Source: Anaerolineales bacterium (GTDB lineage Bacteria; Chloroflexota; Anaerolineae; 4572-78; J111). Taken from it: a stretch of 13,840 nucleotides of DNA. The stretch is from contig JAAUSP010000152.1 in NCBI GenBank assembly GCA_012032575.1, positions 1 through 13,840 of the forward strand, given 5' to 3'. The notes under the pieces were generated by a model. The model was not told where the DNA came from and made no database searches. It saw only the letters and a list, made by a program, of their open reading frames with translations. The first letter of the stretch is position 1. Each line of letters opens with the position of its first letter. Positions 1 through 7,077 of this stretch are shown piece after piece. The position numbers and the translations under genes were made by a program.

Positions 1-12
1 TGAATCCGGCTA

Positions 13-62
13 GCCTCGTTCACGAGGCGCTGTTTACTAGCTCGGCGAGTTCATCGCCGAGC
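13..62. repeat. Two tandem short hairpins at left edge
   Basis: Two perfect hairpins follow each other. GCCTCG (13-18) pairs with CGAGGC (23-28) around loop TTCA, and CTCGGCGA (41-48) pairs with TCGCCGAG (54-61) around loop GTTCA. Neither is followed by a T-run on the plus strand, so neither is a standard intrinsic terminator. The region also holds a forward open frame running in from the left edge to a TGA at 96-98, and a 29-codon reverse frame (ATG at 109, stop at 20). Neither is long enough to call as a gene. Confidence 0.4.
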
Positions 63-114
63 GGGTTCTGGTATAAGACAAGGTCGCCCCTAAAGTGAAA
101 TACTCCCATTATTT

Positions 115-146
115 CACGAATGATTGACAAAATAAGAACATTCGTG
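115..146. promoter_or_regulatory. Inverted repeat around the -35 of the topoisomerase promoter
   Basis: CACGAATG (115-122) and CATTCGTG (139-146) form a perfect 8-bp inverted repeat with a 16-bp centre. The half-site centres lie 24 bp apart, and the -35 hexamer TTGACA (124-129) falls inside. A related sequence, TCACGTATGATGG (164-176), repeats TCACGAATGATTG (114-126) with two mismatches, 50 bp downstream and just past the expected transcription start. The layout fits an operator for a dimeric regulator, but no regulator is identified. This is inference from symmetry only. Confidence 0.4.
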
Positions 147-153
147 CTACAAT
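124..153 (+). promoter_or_regulatory. Sigma70-type promoter for the topoisomerase gene pair
   Basis: A consensus -35 TTGACA (124-129) is followed after 18 bp by TACAAT (148-153), one mismatch from TATAAT. Transcription would start near 160, giving a leader of about 160 nt before the GTG start at 322. This is the best promoter-like sequence in the left part of the window and it points towards the B-subunit gene. Confidence 0.65.
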
Positions 154-220
154 TTAAGCGTATTCACGTATGATGGTATACAGGCTTGGATTTTCAAATC
201 AGCCACTTGATGGATAATGG

Positions 221-272
221 TGATACGTGATACGTGATATGTGACTTTTCACGCATCACGCATCACGTATCA
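221..272. repeat. Heptamer-built 24-bp hairpin in the topoisomerase leader
   Basis: The left arm (221-244) is three consecutive 7-base units, TGATACG, TGATACG and TGATATG, plus TGA. The right arm (249-272) is TCACGCA, TCACGCA and TCACGTA, plus TCA. The arms pair with 21 of 24 Watson-Crick pairs plus one G-U around a CTTT loop (245-248). The outer 11 bp (221-231 with 262-272) are perfect. It lies in the predicted untranslated leader, about 50 nt before the Shine-Dalgarno site, so it could fold in the mRNA. It could equally be an intergenic short-sequence repeat with no role. Confidence 0.75.
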
Positions 273-321
273 GTTGTCAGACCTTACCCCCTGTCTACCG
301 TCTACTTTTTAGGAGAACTCT

Positions 322-2460
322 GTGGCAACAACAACTTACAGCGCCGAACATATCAAGCGCCTGGAGGGGCTGGAAGCGATTCGCCGCCTGCCGGGGATGT
401 ATATTGGCAACAACGGCGTCTACGGGCTGCACCATCTGTTGATGGAGCCGATTGACAACGCCGTTGACGAGATTCTCAACGGTCACGGCGACACGATCCA
501 GGTCACGCTGCACGGCGACGGGTCAGCCGGCGTGCAGGACAACGCGCGCGGTATCCCGGTGGAGTACAAGCCTGACGTAAAAATGTCGGCCCTGACCGAA
601 GTGCTGACCGTGCTGCACGCCGGGGGCAAGTTCCGCGAGGACGGTCAGCAGGACGCCTACCTCAGCGGCTCAGGCGGGCTGCACGGCATTGGCGTCAAAG
701 CGACCAACGCATTTTCGGAATGGCTGGTGGTGGAAGTGCGGCGCAACGGTGTCATCTATCGCCAGCGCTTCGAGAACGGCGGCAAGCCGGTGGGCGGGGT
801 GCAAATTGTCCAGCCCGACCCACAAAAGGTGATCGGCGAAATCAACGCCGACACCAGCCTGGTGATAGACCGCAAAAGCGGCCTGCTGACCGAGCTAAAA
901 GTGGGTCAGAAAACCGTCGAGGTCAAGGCGGAGCGCAGCCTGGGCACGGGAACCTCGCTTCATTTTCGGCCACACCGGCCCTGGTTCGATCCTGACCTCG
1001 AGTGGCCCCGGCCCGACAAAAACGTGCCGTGGGACTTCAACCGGCTGGCCAACCGCCTGGAACAGGTGGCCCATCTGCACCCCGGCTTGCGGATCGAGCT
1101 GCACGACGAACGCGGCCCCAAAAAAGAGCACAAGAAGCGGGTCTTTTTCTCCCAGAAAGGGCTGCTCGACTACATGGCCGCCCTGAACGAAGGGCTGGAC
1201 ACGCTGCACAAACCCATCCAGTTCAAAGGCAGCAGCGACGACGGCACGACGACCCTGGAAGTGGTCATGCAGTATGCCGGCGAAGAAACGGCCCTCTACA
1301 GCTTTGTCAACTCCATTCCCACCCCGCAGGGCGGCACGGCGGTGCGCGGCTTCCAGGCCGGGTTGACCAAAGCCGTCAACCAGTTTGGGGCCGACAAAAA
1401 GCTGCTCAAAGACGGCAACATTCGCGGCGAGGATTTGCTGCTGGGGCTGACCGCCATTATCAATGTGACCATGACCAAAACGCCCCAGTTTTCCAGCCAG
1501 ACCAAAGAAACACTGACCTCCACCGAAGTGCAGGGGGTGGCGACCTCGGTGACTTACGAAAATCTGCTGATCTTTCTGAACAAAAATATCCCGGTCGGCA
1601 AAATCATCATCAATCAGGCCCTGGCCGCCCAGCGCGGACGGGAAGCGGCCAAAGCGGCCCGCCAACTAGTCATCCGCAAATCCGCCCTGGAGGTGTCGGA
1701 ACTGCCCGGCAAGCTGGCCGATGTGACTCGCGGCACGCCGGTCGAACAGACCATTCTGTTTCTGGTGGAAGGCGACAGCGCCGGCGGCAGCGCCAAGCAG
1801 GGCCGCGATCGGCGCTACCACGCCATCATGCCCCTGCGCGGCAAAATTCTCAACACCGAGCGCATCCCGGTGACAAAGGTACTGTCCAACACCGAGGTCA
1901 AATCCATTGTGGCAGCCATCGGCGGGGGGATGGGCGCGGATTTTAAGGTGGAAGATATGCGCTACGGCGGCGTCGCCATTTTAACCGATGCCGACGTGGA
2001 TGGTTCGCATATCCGTACGCTGCTGCACACGCTTTTCTGGCGACACCTCAAGCCGCTGGTGCAGGCCGGCAAATTGTTTGTAGCCGTCGCCCCGCTGTAC
2101 CAACTGCGTAAGGGCAAAGAGACCCGCTACGCTTATTCGGAGGACGAGCGCGACAGCATTATGAAGAAGTGGGGGCGGGACGGCGTGACCACCCAGCGTT
2201 ACAAAGGTCTGGGCGAAATGAACCCGGCCCAACTGCGCGAAACTGTCTTTGCCCTCAACAAAACCGAAGGGGCCAACCCGGTGCTCAACGAGCATTTGCT
2301 GCAAGTGGTGGTCGAAGACGCCCACCAGGCCGGGCAGATTATGTCGGTGCTGATGTCGTCGGATGTGGGGCCGCGCAAACACTGGCTGCTCCAGAAGTGG
2401 GCCGGCGAAGAAGCCGCCTGGAACGGCAACGGCGACGATGCGGCAGACGTTAAGGAATGA
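322..2460 (+). CDS. gyrB: Type IIA DNA topoisomerase, ATPase subunit B (GyrB/ParE family)
   Basis: This 712-residue subunit would supply ATP hydrolysis and half of the Mg-binding site for double-strand passage of DNA. The GTG start at 322 is set by AGGAG (311-315), 6 nt upstream. The GHKL ATPase domain shows E42, D45 and N46, then DNARGIP (73-79) and the glycine-rich loop SGSGGLHGIG (115-124). The QTK loop with its ATP-contacting lysine is at 393-395. The TOPRIM motifs are EGDSAGG (E483) and DADVDG (D558, D560), followed by QRYKGLGEMNP. The length exceeds the usual ~640 of compact GyrB, partly through an extra stretch at about 170-203. Position 75 is Ala where the family normally has Gly. The partner A subunit follows downstream, presumably in the same transcript. 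Gyrase versus topoisomerase IV cannot be settled from this subunit; gyrB is a family-level symbol. Confidence 0.93.
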   Translation: MATTTYSAEHIKRLEGLEAIRRLPGMYIGNNGVYGLHHLLMEPIDNAVDEILNGHGDTIQVTLHGDGSAGVQDNARGIPVEYKPDVKMSALTEVLTVLHAGGKFREDGQQDAYLSGSGGLHGIGVKATNAFSEWLVVEVRRNGVIYRQRFENGGKPVGGVQIVQPDPQKVIGEINADTSLVIDRKSGLLTELKVGQKTVEVKAERSLGTGTSLHFRPHRPWFDPDLEWPRPDKNVPWDFNRLANRLEQVAHLHPGLRIELHDERGPKKEHKKRVFFSQKGLLDYMAALNEGLDTLHKPIQFKGSSDDGTTTLEVVMQYAGEETALYSFVNSIPTPQGGTAVRGFQAGLTKAVNQFGADKKLLKDGNIRGEDLLLGLTAIINVTMTKTPQFSSQTKETLTSTEVQGVATSVTYENLLIFLNKNIPVGKIIINQALAAQRGREAAKAARQLVIRKSALEVSELPGKLADVTRGTPVEQTILFLVEGDSAGGSAKQGRDRRYHAIMPLRGKILNTERIPVTKVLSNTEVKSIVAAIGGGMGADFKVEDMRYGGVAILTDADVDGSHIRTLLHTLFWRHLKPLVQAGKLFVAVAPLYQLRKGKETRYAYSEDERDSIMKKWGRDGVTTQRYKGLGEMNPAQLRETVFALNKTEGANPVLNEHLLQVVVEDAHQAGQIMSVLMSSDVGPRKHWLLQKWAGEEAAWNGNGDDAADVKE

Positions 2461-2480
2461 GGATTAAATAACTAACCTAT

Positions 2481-2601
2481 GGAGTAACTGCTCAGCCCTC
2501 ATGTCATTTCGAGGCCGTAGGCCGAGAAATCCCTACCGCGCTGCATCGGCCTCGGAGATTTCTCCCTTCGGTCGAAATGACATGGCTGAGTAGTTACCTC
2601 C
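2481..2601. repeat. Nested palindromic repeat element, copy 1
   Basis: This 121-bp imperfect palindrome fills most of the gap between the two topoisomerase genes. The outer arms are GGAGTAACTGCTCAGCC (2481-2497) and GGCTGAGTAGTTACCTCC (2584-2601). The perfect 12-bp inner arms are ATGTCATTTCGA (2501-2512) and TCGAAATGACAT (2572-2583). A further pair is GAGAAATC (2524-2531) with GATTTCTC (2557-2564). Its end sequences recur in the element at 5115-5223, so it belongs to a repeat family. No ORF lies inside, and no T-run makes it a clear terminator. A REP- or MITE-like nature is inference. Confidence 0.75.
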
Positions 2602-2635
2602 AATCTCTAATCTCCAAAAGCGGAGTTGAAGACGA

Positions 2636-3628
2636 ATGAAAACGGTTGAACTAACCACTGATTTAGAGCGAGCATATTTCGATTACGCCGTCGAAACCAT
2701 CGTTGACCGCGCTCTGCCGCGGGTCGAGGACGGACTGAAGCCGGTCCAGCGGCGCATCCTTTATGCCATGCACGATATGGGCCTGACCTGGAATAGACCG
2801 TATCGCAAATCGGCCCGCGTGGTCGGCGAGGTGCTGGGCAAGTACCACCCGCATGGGGATGCCTCGGTCTACGGGGCGCTGGTGCGCATGGCCCAGGATT
2901 TTTCGCTGCGCGAGCCGCTGGTGGACGGACAGGGCAACTTTGGCAGTGTGGACGGCGATACTGCCGCCGCTATGCGCTACACCGAAACCCGCCTGTCGCA
3001 AATTGCCGAGTTGTTGATTCAGGATATTGAGCGGGATACGGTCAATTGGACCGACAATTTTGACGGTTCGCTGCAAGAGCCGGTCATCATGCCGACCGTG
3101 CTGCCGAATTTGCTGATTAACGGCTCCGCCGGGGTGGCGGTCGGCATGGCCACCAACATTCCGCCGCACAACGTCGGCGAGGTGGCCGACGCCTTGATTT
3201 ACGTGGCCCAGCAGTGGGCGGAGCGCGATAATATAAAAGTGGACCAACTGCTGAAATTCATCCCCGGCCCCGACTTTCCGACCGGCGGGCTGATCTACCG
3301 CTACCGGGTCGAAGCGGGCAGCAACGGCTCCGACAGCAGTGTGGTGGACACGATTCGCTCCGCTTATGAAACGGGCCGGGGCCGGATTGTGACCCAGGCG
3401 CGGGTGAACATCGAGCAAACCAAAGGCGGCAAGGCCGATATTGTGGTCTCGGAACTGCCTTACGCCGTGCAAAAAAGTACCGTCCTGGAAAAGATTGCTA
3501 AAGAGGTGCGCGAAGGACGCATCGCCGGGGTGACGGACCTGCGCGACGAGTCGGATTACACCGGCATGCGGGTGGTCATCGAGGTGGCACGCGGGGCGAC
3601 CCGCGCCGGGTGCTGGAGTCATTATTAG
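2636..3628 (+). CDS. gyrA: Type IIA DNA topoisomerase subunit A, N-terminal part (frameshifted)
   Basis: This is the breakage-reunion half of the A subunit, which cuts and rejoins DNA through a tyrosine. The ATG at 2636 has GGAG (2622-2625) 10 nt upstream. The winged-helix motif [12 protein letters not shown] (69-80) precedes catalytic R114-Y115 in [27 protein letters not shown] (162-179) carries V167 at the place of the DNA-intercalating Ile of E. coli GyrA. The offset of 7 from E. coli numbering is constant (Y122=Y115, I174=V167), so E. coli S83 is A76 and D87 is G80. Homology stops at about residue 320, and the frame then runs into an unrelated tail and TAG at 3626-3628. Adding one G at 3597-3598 gives [17 protein letters not shown], matching the conserved A-[N/D]-P segment and joining the next frame. 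The restored protein would be about 815 residues, normal for the family. Confidence 0.9.
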   Translation: MKTVELTTDLERAYFDYAVETIVDRALPRVEDGLKPVQRRILYAMHDMGLTWNRPYRKSARVVGEVLGKYHPHGDASVYGALVRMAQDFSLREPLVDGQGNFGSVDGDTAAAMRYTETRLSQIAELLIQDIERDTVNWTDNFDGSLQEPVIMPTVLPNLLINGSAGVAVGMATNIPPHNVGEVADALIYVAQQWAERDNIKVDQLLKFIPGPDFPTGGLIYRYRVEAGSNGSDSSVVDTIRSAYETGRGRIVTQARVNIEQTKGGKADIVVSELPYAVQKSTVLEKIAKEVREGRIAGVTDLRDESDYTGMRVVIEVARGATRAGCWSHY

Positions 3629-5082
3629 CTTACTCGCAGCTCCGCCAGACCTTTGGCGTGACCAGCCTGGCCCTGGTGGACGAAGGCGACGGTGAAGCGG
3701 TGCCCAAGCTGCTGTCGCTGCGGGAGATGCTGGTGCAGTTTGTCAGCCACCGGCTGGTGGTCATCGAGCGGCGCAGCCGTCACGAACTGGCCGAGCGTGA
3801 GGCCCGGCTGCACATAGTCGAGGGGCTGCTCAAGGCGTTGGACGTGATTGATCAGGTCATTGCCGCCATTCGCAAATCGAAGGACGCTGAGGTGGCCCGC
3901 GAAAACCTGATCAAGCAGTTCAAATTCAGCGAGGCGCAGGCCAAAGCGATTTTGGCGATGCAGTTGAGCCGGCTGGCGGCCCTGGAGCGGACCAAACTCA
4001 AAGACGAAGGGCGTGATTTGTGGGCGCGGATCAAGGTGCTTAAAACCCTGCTGGGTTCGGAAGCCAAACGGCTGGAAGTGATGATCGAGGAAACTACCGC
4101 CCTCAAAACCAAATTCGCCACCCCGCGCCGCACCGTTATCGTCGAGCGGGAAGATCAGGCGGCCGGGTTAGCCGCCACCACCGAGGCGGAACTGACACGG
4201 GTGGACAAGCCGCAGGTCGTGGCGATTACGACACGCGGCGTCAGCCGCACCGAGGCCGACAGCTTTGCTTACCGGGTCAAAACCGGGGCATCGGCCAAAG
4301 CGGTCGAGTCGCACCTCCAGCAGCTTTTATTACAGCCGCAGGACAGCCTGCTGCTCGTTTCCAACCGGGGCCGGGCCTGGCGCGCTCCGGTCGGCCGAGT
4401 CCCAGTCGAGGCCACTTTTGCCGACCTGGGGCTGGTCAAAGGCGAGTATTTGATCAGCGGCGGAGTCTTAAATCCTGATGCTTACCTGACTATCGGCACA
4501 CAGAGCGGTCAAATCAAACGCACCAAAGTAGAAGATTTGAGCATGAGCGAAGCGTCGTGGGCGACGGTAATCGGGCTGGCGGAGAAGGATGAAGTTTTGC
4601 TGGCCGGGGTCGGCAGCGACAAAGCCGAGGTGATGTTTTTTACCGCCGGGGGCAAGGCTATCCGTTTCGCCGCCAGCGAGGTCAATCCGCAGGCAACCGG
4701 ATCGGCGCGGGGGGTGACCGGGATCAGGCTGGGTAAAGATGACAGCCTGGTGGCCGGCGTGGTGGTCGAGCCGGATGAAAAAGCCGAGGTGGTCGTGGTC
4801 AGCCAGACCGGCTTTATCAAGCGCGTCCCGCTGGCCGACTTTCCGCTGCAAGGTCGGGGAGGCCAGGGCGTGCAGAGTTTGGAGATTGTCAAGGTCACGG
4901 GCAAGGTGGCTGCGGCCACCATCGCCTCCGGCCAGGCCAAAGCCGGCGATGTGCTGTCGGCCAAGGGACTGCGCCACCGCCTGGCCCTGGAGAGTGTTCC
5001 GCTAGCCGACCGGCGCAAACGCGGCGAAAAACAGGTGGATTTTGGGGATGATGATACGATTACGGGGGTAGTTGCTTTATAG
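3610..5082 (+). CDS. gyrA: Type IIA DNA topoisomerase subunit A, C-terminal part (frameshifted)
   Basis: This is the rest of the A subunit, one frame from the upstream piece. The GTG at 3610 is only the first start-like codon. It has no proper Shine-Dalgarno site, and the homologous frame reaches back to about 3598. It contains the end of the tower domain, the long coiled coil and the dimer gate, with [18 protein letters not shown] matching the family's AILxMxLxRL signature. The C-terminal DNA-wrapping pinwheel follows, with about six blade-like repeats from [12 protein letters not shown] through [38 protein letters not shown] and [12 protein letters not shown] to a last weak one. A GyrA-box-like QGRGGQG (fragment residues 414-420) sits in the fifth blade. 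The usual first-blade position has no box, which leaves gyrase versus topoisomerase IV open. The gene ends at TAG-flanked DNA with a repeat and a terminator following. Confidence 0.88.
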   Translation: MLESLLAYSQLRQTFGVTSLALVDEGDGEAVPKLLSLREMLVQFVSHRLVVIERRSRHELAEREARLHIVEGLLKALDVIDQVIAAIRKSKDAEVARENLIKQFKFSEAQAKAILAMQLSRLAALERTKLKDEGRDLWARIKVLKTLLGSEAKRLEVMIEETTALKTKFATPRRTVIVEREDQAAGLAATTEAELTRVDKPQVVAITTRGVSRTEADSFAYRVKTGASAKAVESHLQQLLLQPQDSLLLVSNRGRAWRAPVGRVPVEATFADLGLVKGEYLISGGVLNPDAYLTIGTQSGQIKRTKVEDLSMSEASWATVIGLAEKDEVLLAGVGSDKAEVMFFTAGGKAIRFAASEVNPQATGSARGVTGIRLGKDDSLVAGVVVEPDEKAEVVVVSQTGFIKRVPLADFPLQGRGGQGVQSLEIVKVTGKVAAATIASGQAKAGDVLSAKGLRHRLALESVPLADRRKRGEKQVDFGDDDTITGVVAL

Positions 5083-5114
5083 AATGGAGTTTATCAGGAA
5101 AAAGGAGAGTTCTT

Positions 5115-5223
5115 ATGTCATTCCGAGTGGAGCGAAGCGGAACGAGGAATCCCCCTGATCTAGGCTAAAAGGTGATACTATAGGGATTTCTCGCTCCCCC
5201 TTACGGGTCGCTCGAAATGACAT
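5115..5223. repeat. Nested palindromic repeat element, copy 2
   Basis: ATGTCATTCCGAG (5115-5127) pairs with CTCGAAATGACAT (5211-5223) with one G-U-type mismatch. Inside, CGAGGAATCCC (5143-5153) pairs with GGGATTTCTCG (5183-5193) with one wobble. Its right arm TAGGGATTTCTCG (5181-5193) is the exact reverse complement of CGAGAAATCCCTA (2523-2535) in the copy at 2481-2601. Both copies also share TCGAAATGACATGGCTG at their right end. The tips of the arms differ while the ends are conserved. It occupies the gap after the A-subunit gene. Confidence 0.75.
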
Positions 5224-5254
5224 GGCTGGCTGGACTTAATTCTGCTGATGGCTA

Positions 5255-5296
5255 GAAAAAGACCCTCAAGGTCTCTCAGACCTTGAGGGCCTTTTT
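5255..5296. terminator. Bidirectional intrinsic terminator
   Basis: A perfect 12-bp stem CCCTCAAGGTCT / AGACCTTGAGGG (5263-5274, 5278-5289) with a 3-nt loop is flanked by AAAAAG on the left and CTTTTT on the right. It therefore ends in a U-run in either direction. It lies between the plus-strand topoisomerase genes and the minus-strand peptidase stop at 5299, so it can serve both convergent transcripts. Confidence 0.92.
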
Positions 5297-5298
5297 GG

Positions 5299-5649
5299 TT
5301 AGCTTAACTCGTCAATCATCCCCTCGATCACTTTAAACCCACTGCGCCAGAAGTCAGGATCGGCTATGTTTATGCCGGCCTCGCTCAGAATGTGGTGGGG
5401 GCTGGCTGCGCCGCCGTAGGACAGGATTTTGAGCAGCTTGGGGGCAAAACTCCGGCCCTGCTCTTTGTACTGCTGGTACAGCGATAAGGCCAGCAGTTGG
5501 CCGAAGCTGTAGGCGTAGCAGTAAAATGGGGTGTGGAAGATATGGGGAATACAAATCCATTCCCGCTGAAAATCCTCGCTGATCTCAACCGCATCCCCAA
5601 ACTGCTGCTGAAGCTGGCCCAGGTAGTGCTGGTTCAGCTCATCCATCAT
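5299..5649 (-). CDS. M3 oligoendopeptidase F-type, C-terminal part (frameshifted)
   Basis: These 116 residues are the conserved C-terminal tail of M3B (PepF-type) peptidases. PHIFHTPFYCYAYSFGQLLALSLYQQYKEQG corresponds to the family's substrate-cleft tail with its conserved His and Tyr residues. SYGGAASPHHILSEAGINIADPDFWRSGFKVIEGMIDEL follows as the usual ending. It begins in the frame one base behind the upstream piece, with an ATGA overlap at 5646-5649. No independent protein of this kind is known to me, so it is read as the broken-off end of the peptidase. One added base within or just after the AAA at 5649-5651 (for example making AEGKMMDELNQHYLG) fuses both parts into one protein of about 593 residues, the usual PepF length. 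Confidence 0.85.
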   Translation of the reverse strand: MMDELNQHYLGQLQQQFGDAVEISEDFQREWICIPHIFHTPFYCYAYSFGQLLALSLYQQYKEQGRSFAPKLLKILSYGGAASPHHILSEAGINIADPDFWRSGFKVIEGMIDELS

Positions 5650-7076
5650 TTGCCTTCGGCAATCAGCCGGTGGGCGTCCCGCTCGAACAGCACAAAATAG
5701 GCCTGGCGCAACACGGTAGCATAAGCGTCATCTACCGCATCAGCCAGCAGGTCGCGGCGAACACTGGGGTCTTTTTCTTCGGCCAGCAGCCGGTCGGTCA
5801 GCAGCATTTCTGAAAACACCGAAGCTGTTTCGGCCAGCGGCAGGGCCGAATGAAAGGTGAGCACCGAATGTTCAGCCGCCAGCATGGCGTGAATGGCGTG
5901 GCCCAACTCGTGGGCCAGGGTGGCTACCTGGCGCGGCTCGCCGGTGTAGTTGAGCAGCACCCACGGGGTCAGCGTCGGCAGGATGCTGGCGCAAAACGCA
6001 CCGCCGCGTTTGCCGGTCCGAATTTCGCTGTCAATATGGCCTTCGGCAAAAACACGCCGGGCCTCTTTGGCGGCGACGGGCGAGAACTCGTTGAAGCTGT
6101 CCAGGACCATCGTCACGGCGTCGCCGTACTCAATCTTTTTGGTAGATTCTTGATTCAGCGGGGCGTACAGGTCATAGCGGCGTAATTTTGGCAGGCCGAG
6201 CCAGCCCGCTTTCAGCTTGAAATAGCGATGAAAAATGGGAGCTTGCTCGGCGCAGACATCCAGCAGGGTGTTGACCACGGTATCGGGCACATCATTGCTT
6301 AAGTTGCGCACGGCCATGGGTGAAGCAAAACGGCGCAAATTGATATTTTCGGTGGCCCAATCACGCACCCGGTGGGTGTAAATCTGGGCCAGCACGGTCG
6401 CTTCCCGGCCAAACACCCGGAATTGCTCCTGGTAAGCCGCTGCCCGAATCTCCGGCGAGGGGTTGCGGACATAGGTCATCAATTGGTCGCGGGTCATCGG
6501 TTTTTTCTCGCCCTCAACCTCTAATTCAAAGGTGAATTTGCTGGTAATCATGTCGTACAGCGTGACCATGGCGCTGATGCCGTTGATGTCCTTGAGATTG
6601 ACAATCTTCTCCTCAGACTCGGCCAGGATATGGTCTTTAAAAAGCCGGTCCTGCTCCAGGCTGTAACGCACGTCACCCGCATAGGCTAACAGGCGCTCGG
6701 CGGCGTCATTTTCCAGGCTTTTCCACCATAGGCTGAAAAAGAGGGTCCGGTTTTGGGCTTCGGTGAGCAACTGCTCCATGCGGCCCATAAAAGCCAGCGC
6801 CCCCTGGTTTTGGGTGTCTTCCGAAAACCACAGCGGGCCGTAGCTGCCCAGCCGGTGGGCCACCTGAACAAACCGTTCCACGGTTTTGATCGCCCGGCTA
6901 AAATCGTCGCCGCTCATTTCCGACGAGAGCAGCGGGCGGAATGACTCGATTTCCTGGGTGACAGTCTCTAATTCTGCCACCAATTGATCCACCGCCGGCC
7001 CTGCGGCGGCGGGAATAATATCGTCTAAACTCCAACGGGTTTGGGTGTAGTGTCCGTTTGCCTGACTCACTATCAA
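5646..7076 (-). CDS. pepF: M3 oligoendopeptidase F-type, catalytic N-terminal part (frameshifted)
   Basis: This is a zinc metallopeptidase that in its family cleaves short peptides in the cytoplasm; there is no signal peptide. The zinc site is HELGH (residues 389-393), with E416 in LAETASVFSE as third ligand. The start is TTG at 7076, chosen because AGGAG lies 5 nt upstream; GTG at 7070 is a poorer alternative at 11 nt. The N-terminal helical domain (about 15-200) and RNPSPEIRAAAYQEQF match PepF-type enzymes. The reading frame stops at TGA 5648-5646, before the conserved C-terminal tail, which continues one frame away. The HAD gene ends one base before this start, so the two are surely co-transcribed and probably translationally coupled. 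The peptidase fold is certain; the exact substrate range is not. Confidence 0.9.
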   Translation of the reverse strand: MIVSQANGHYTQTRWSLDDIIPAAAGPAVDQLVAELETVTQEIESFRPLLSSEMSGDDFSRAIKTVERFVQVAHRLGSYGPLWFSEDTQNQGALAFMGRMEQLLTEAQNRTLFFSLWWKSLENDAAERLLAYAGDVRYSLEQDRLFKDHILAESEEKIVNLKDINGISAMVTLYDMITSKFTFELEVEGEKKPMTRDQLMTYVRNPSPEIRAAAYQEQFRVFGREATVLAQIYTHRVRDWATENINLRRFASPMAVRNLSNDVPDTVVNTLLDVCAEQAPIFHRYFKLKAGWLGLPKLRRYDLYAPLNQESTKKIEYGDAVTMVLDSFNEFSPVAAKEARRVFAEGHIDSEIRTGKRGGAFCASILPTLTPWVLLNYTGEPRQVATLAHELGHAIHAMLAAEHSVLTFHSALPLAETASVFSEMLLTDRLLAEEKDPSVRRDLLADAVDDAYATVLRQAYFVLFERDAHRLIAEGK

Positions 7077-7077
7077 T

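Noticed and set aside
221..272. CRISPR-like array
   Set aside because: The repeat unit is 7 bases and contiguous, with no spacers and no cas genes in view.
895..1665. Long minus-strand open frame (256 codons) opposite the B-subunit gene
   Set aside because: It lies wholly opposite a gene with unmistakable topoisomerase motifs, and its translation has no recognisable domain; G+C-rich coding DNA often gives such antisense frames. The same applies to 2663-3622 (-), 1002-1946 (+) and other overlapping frames.
5646..5649. ATGA overlap as coupled translation of two separate genes
   Set aside because: The two frames are successive parts of a single M3 peptidase fold, and the downstream part is only the conserved tail, so a lost base explains the overlap better than two coupled genes.
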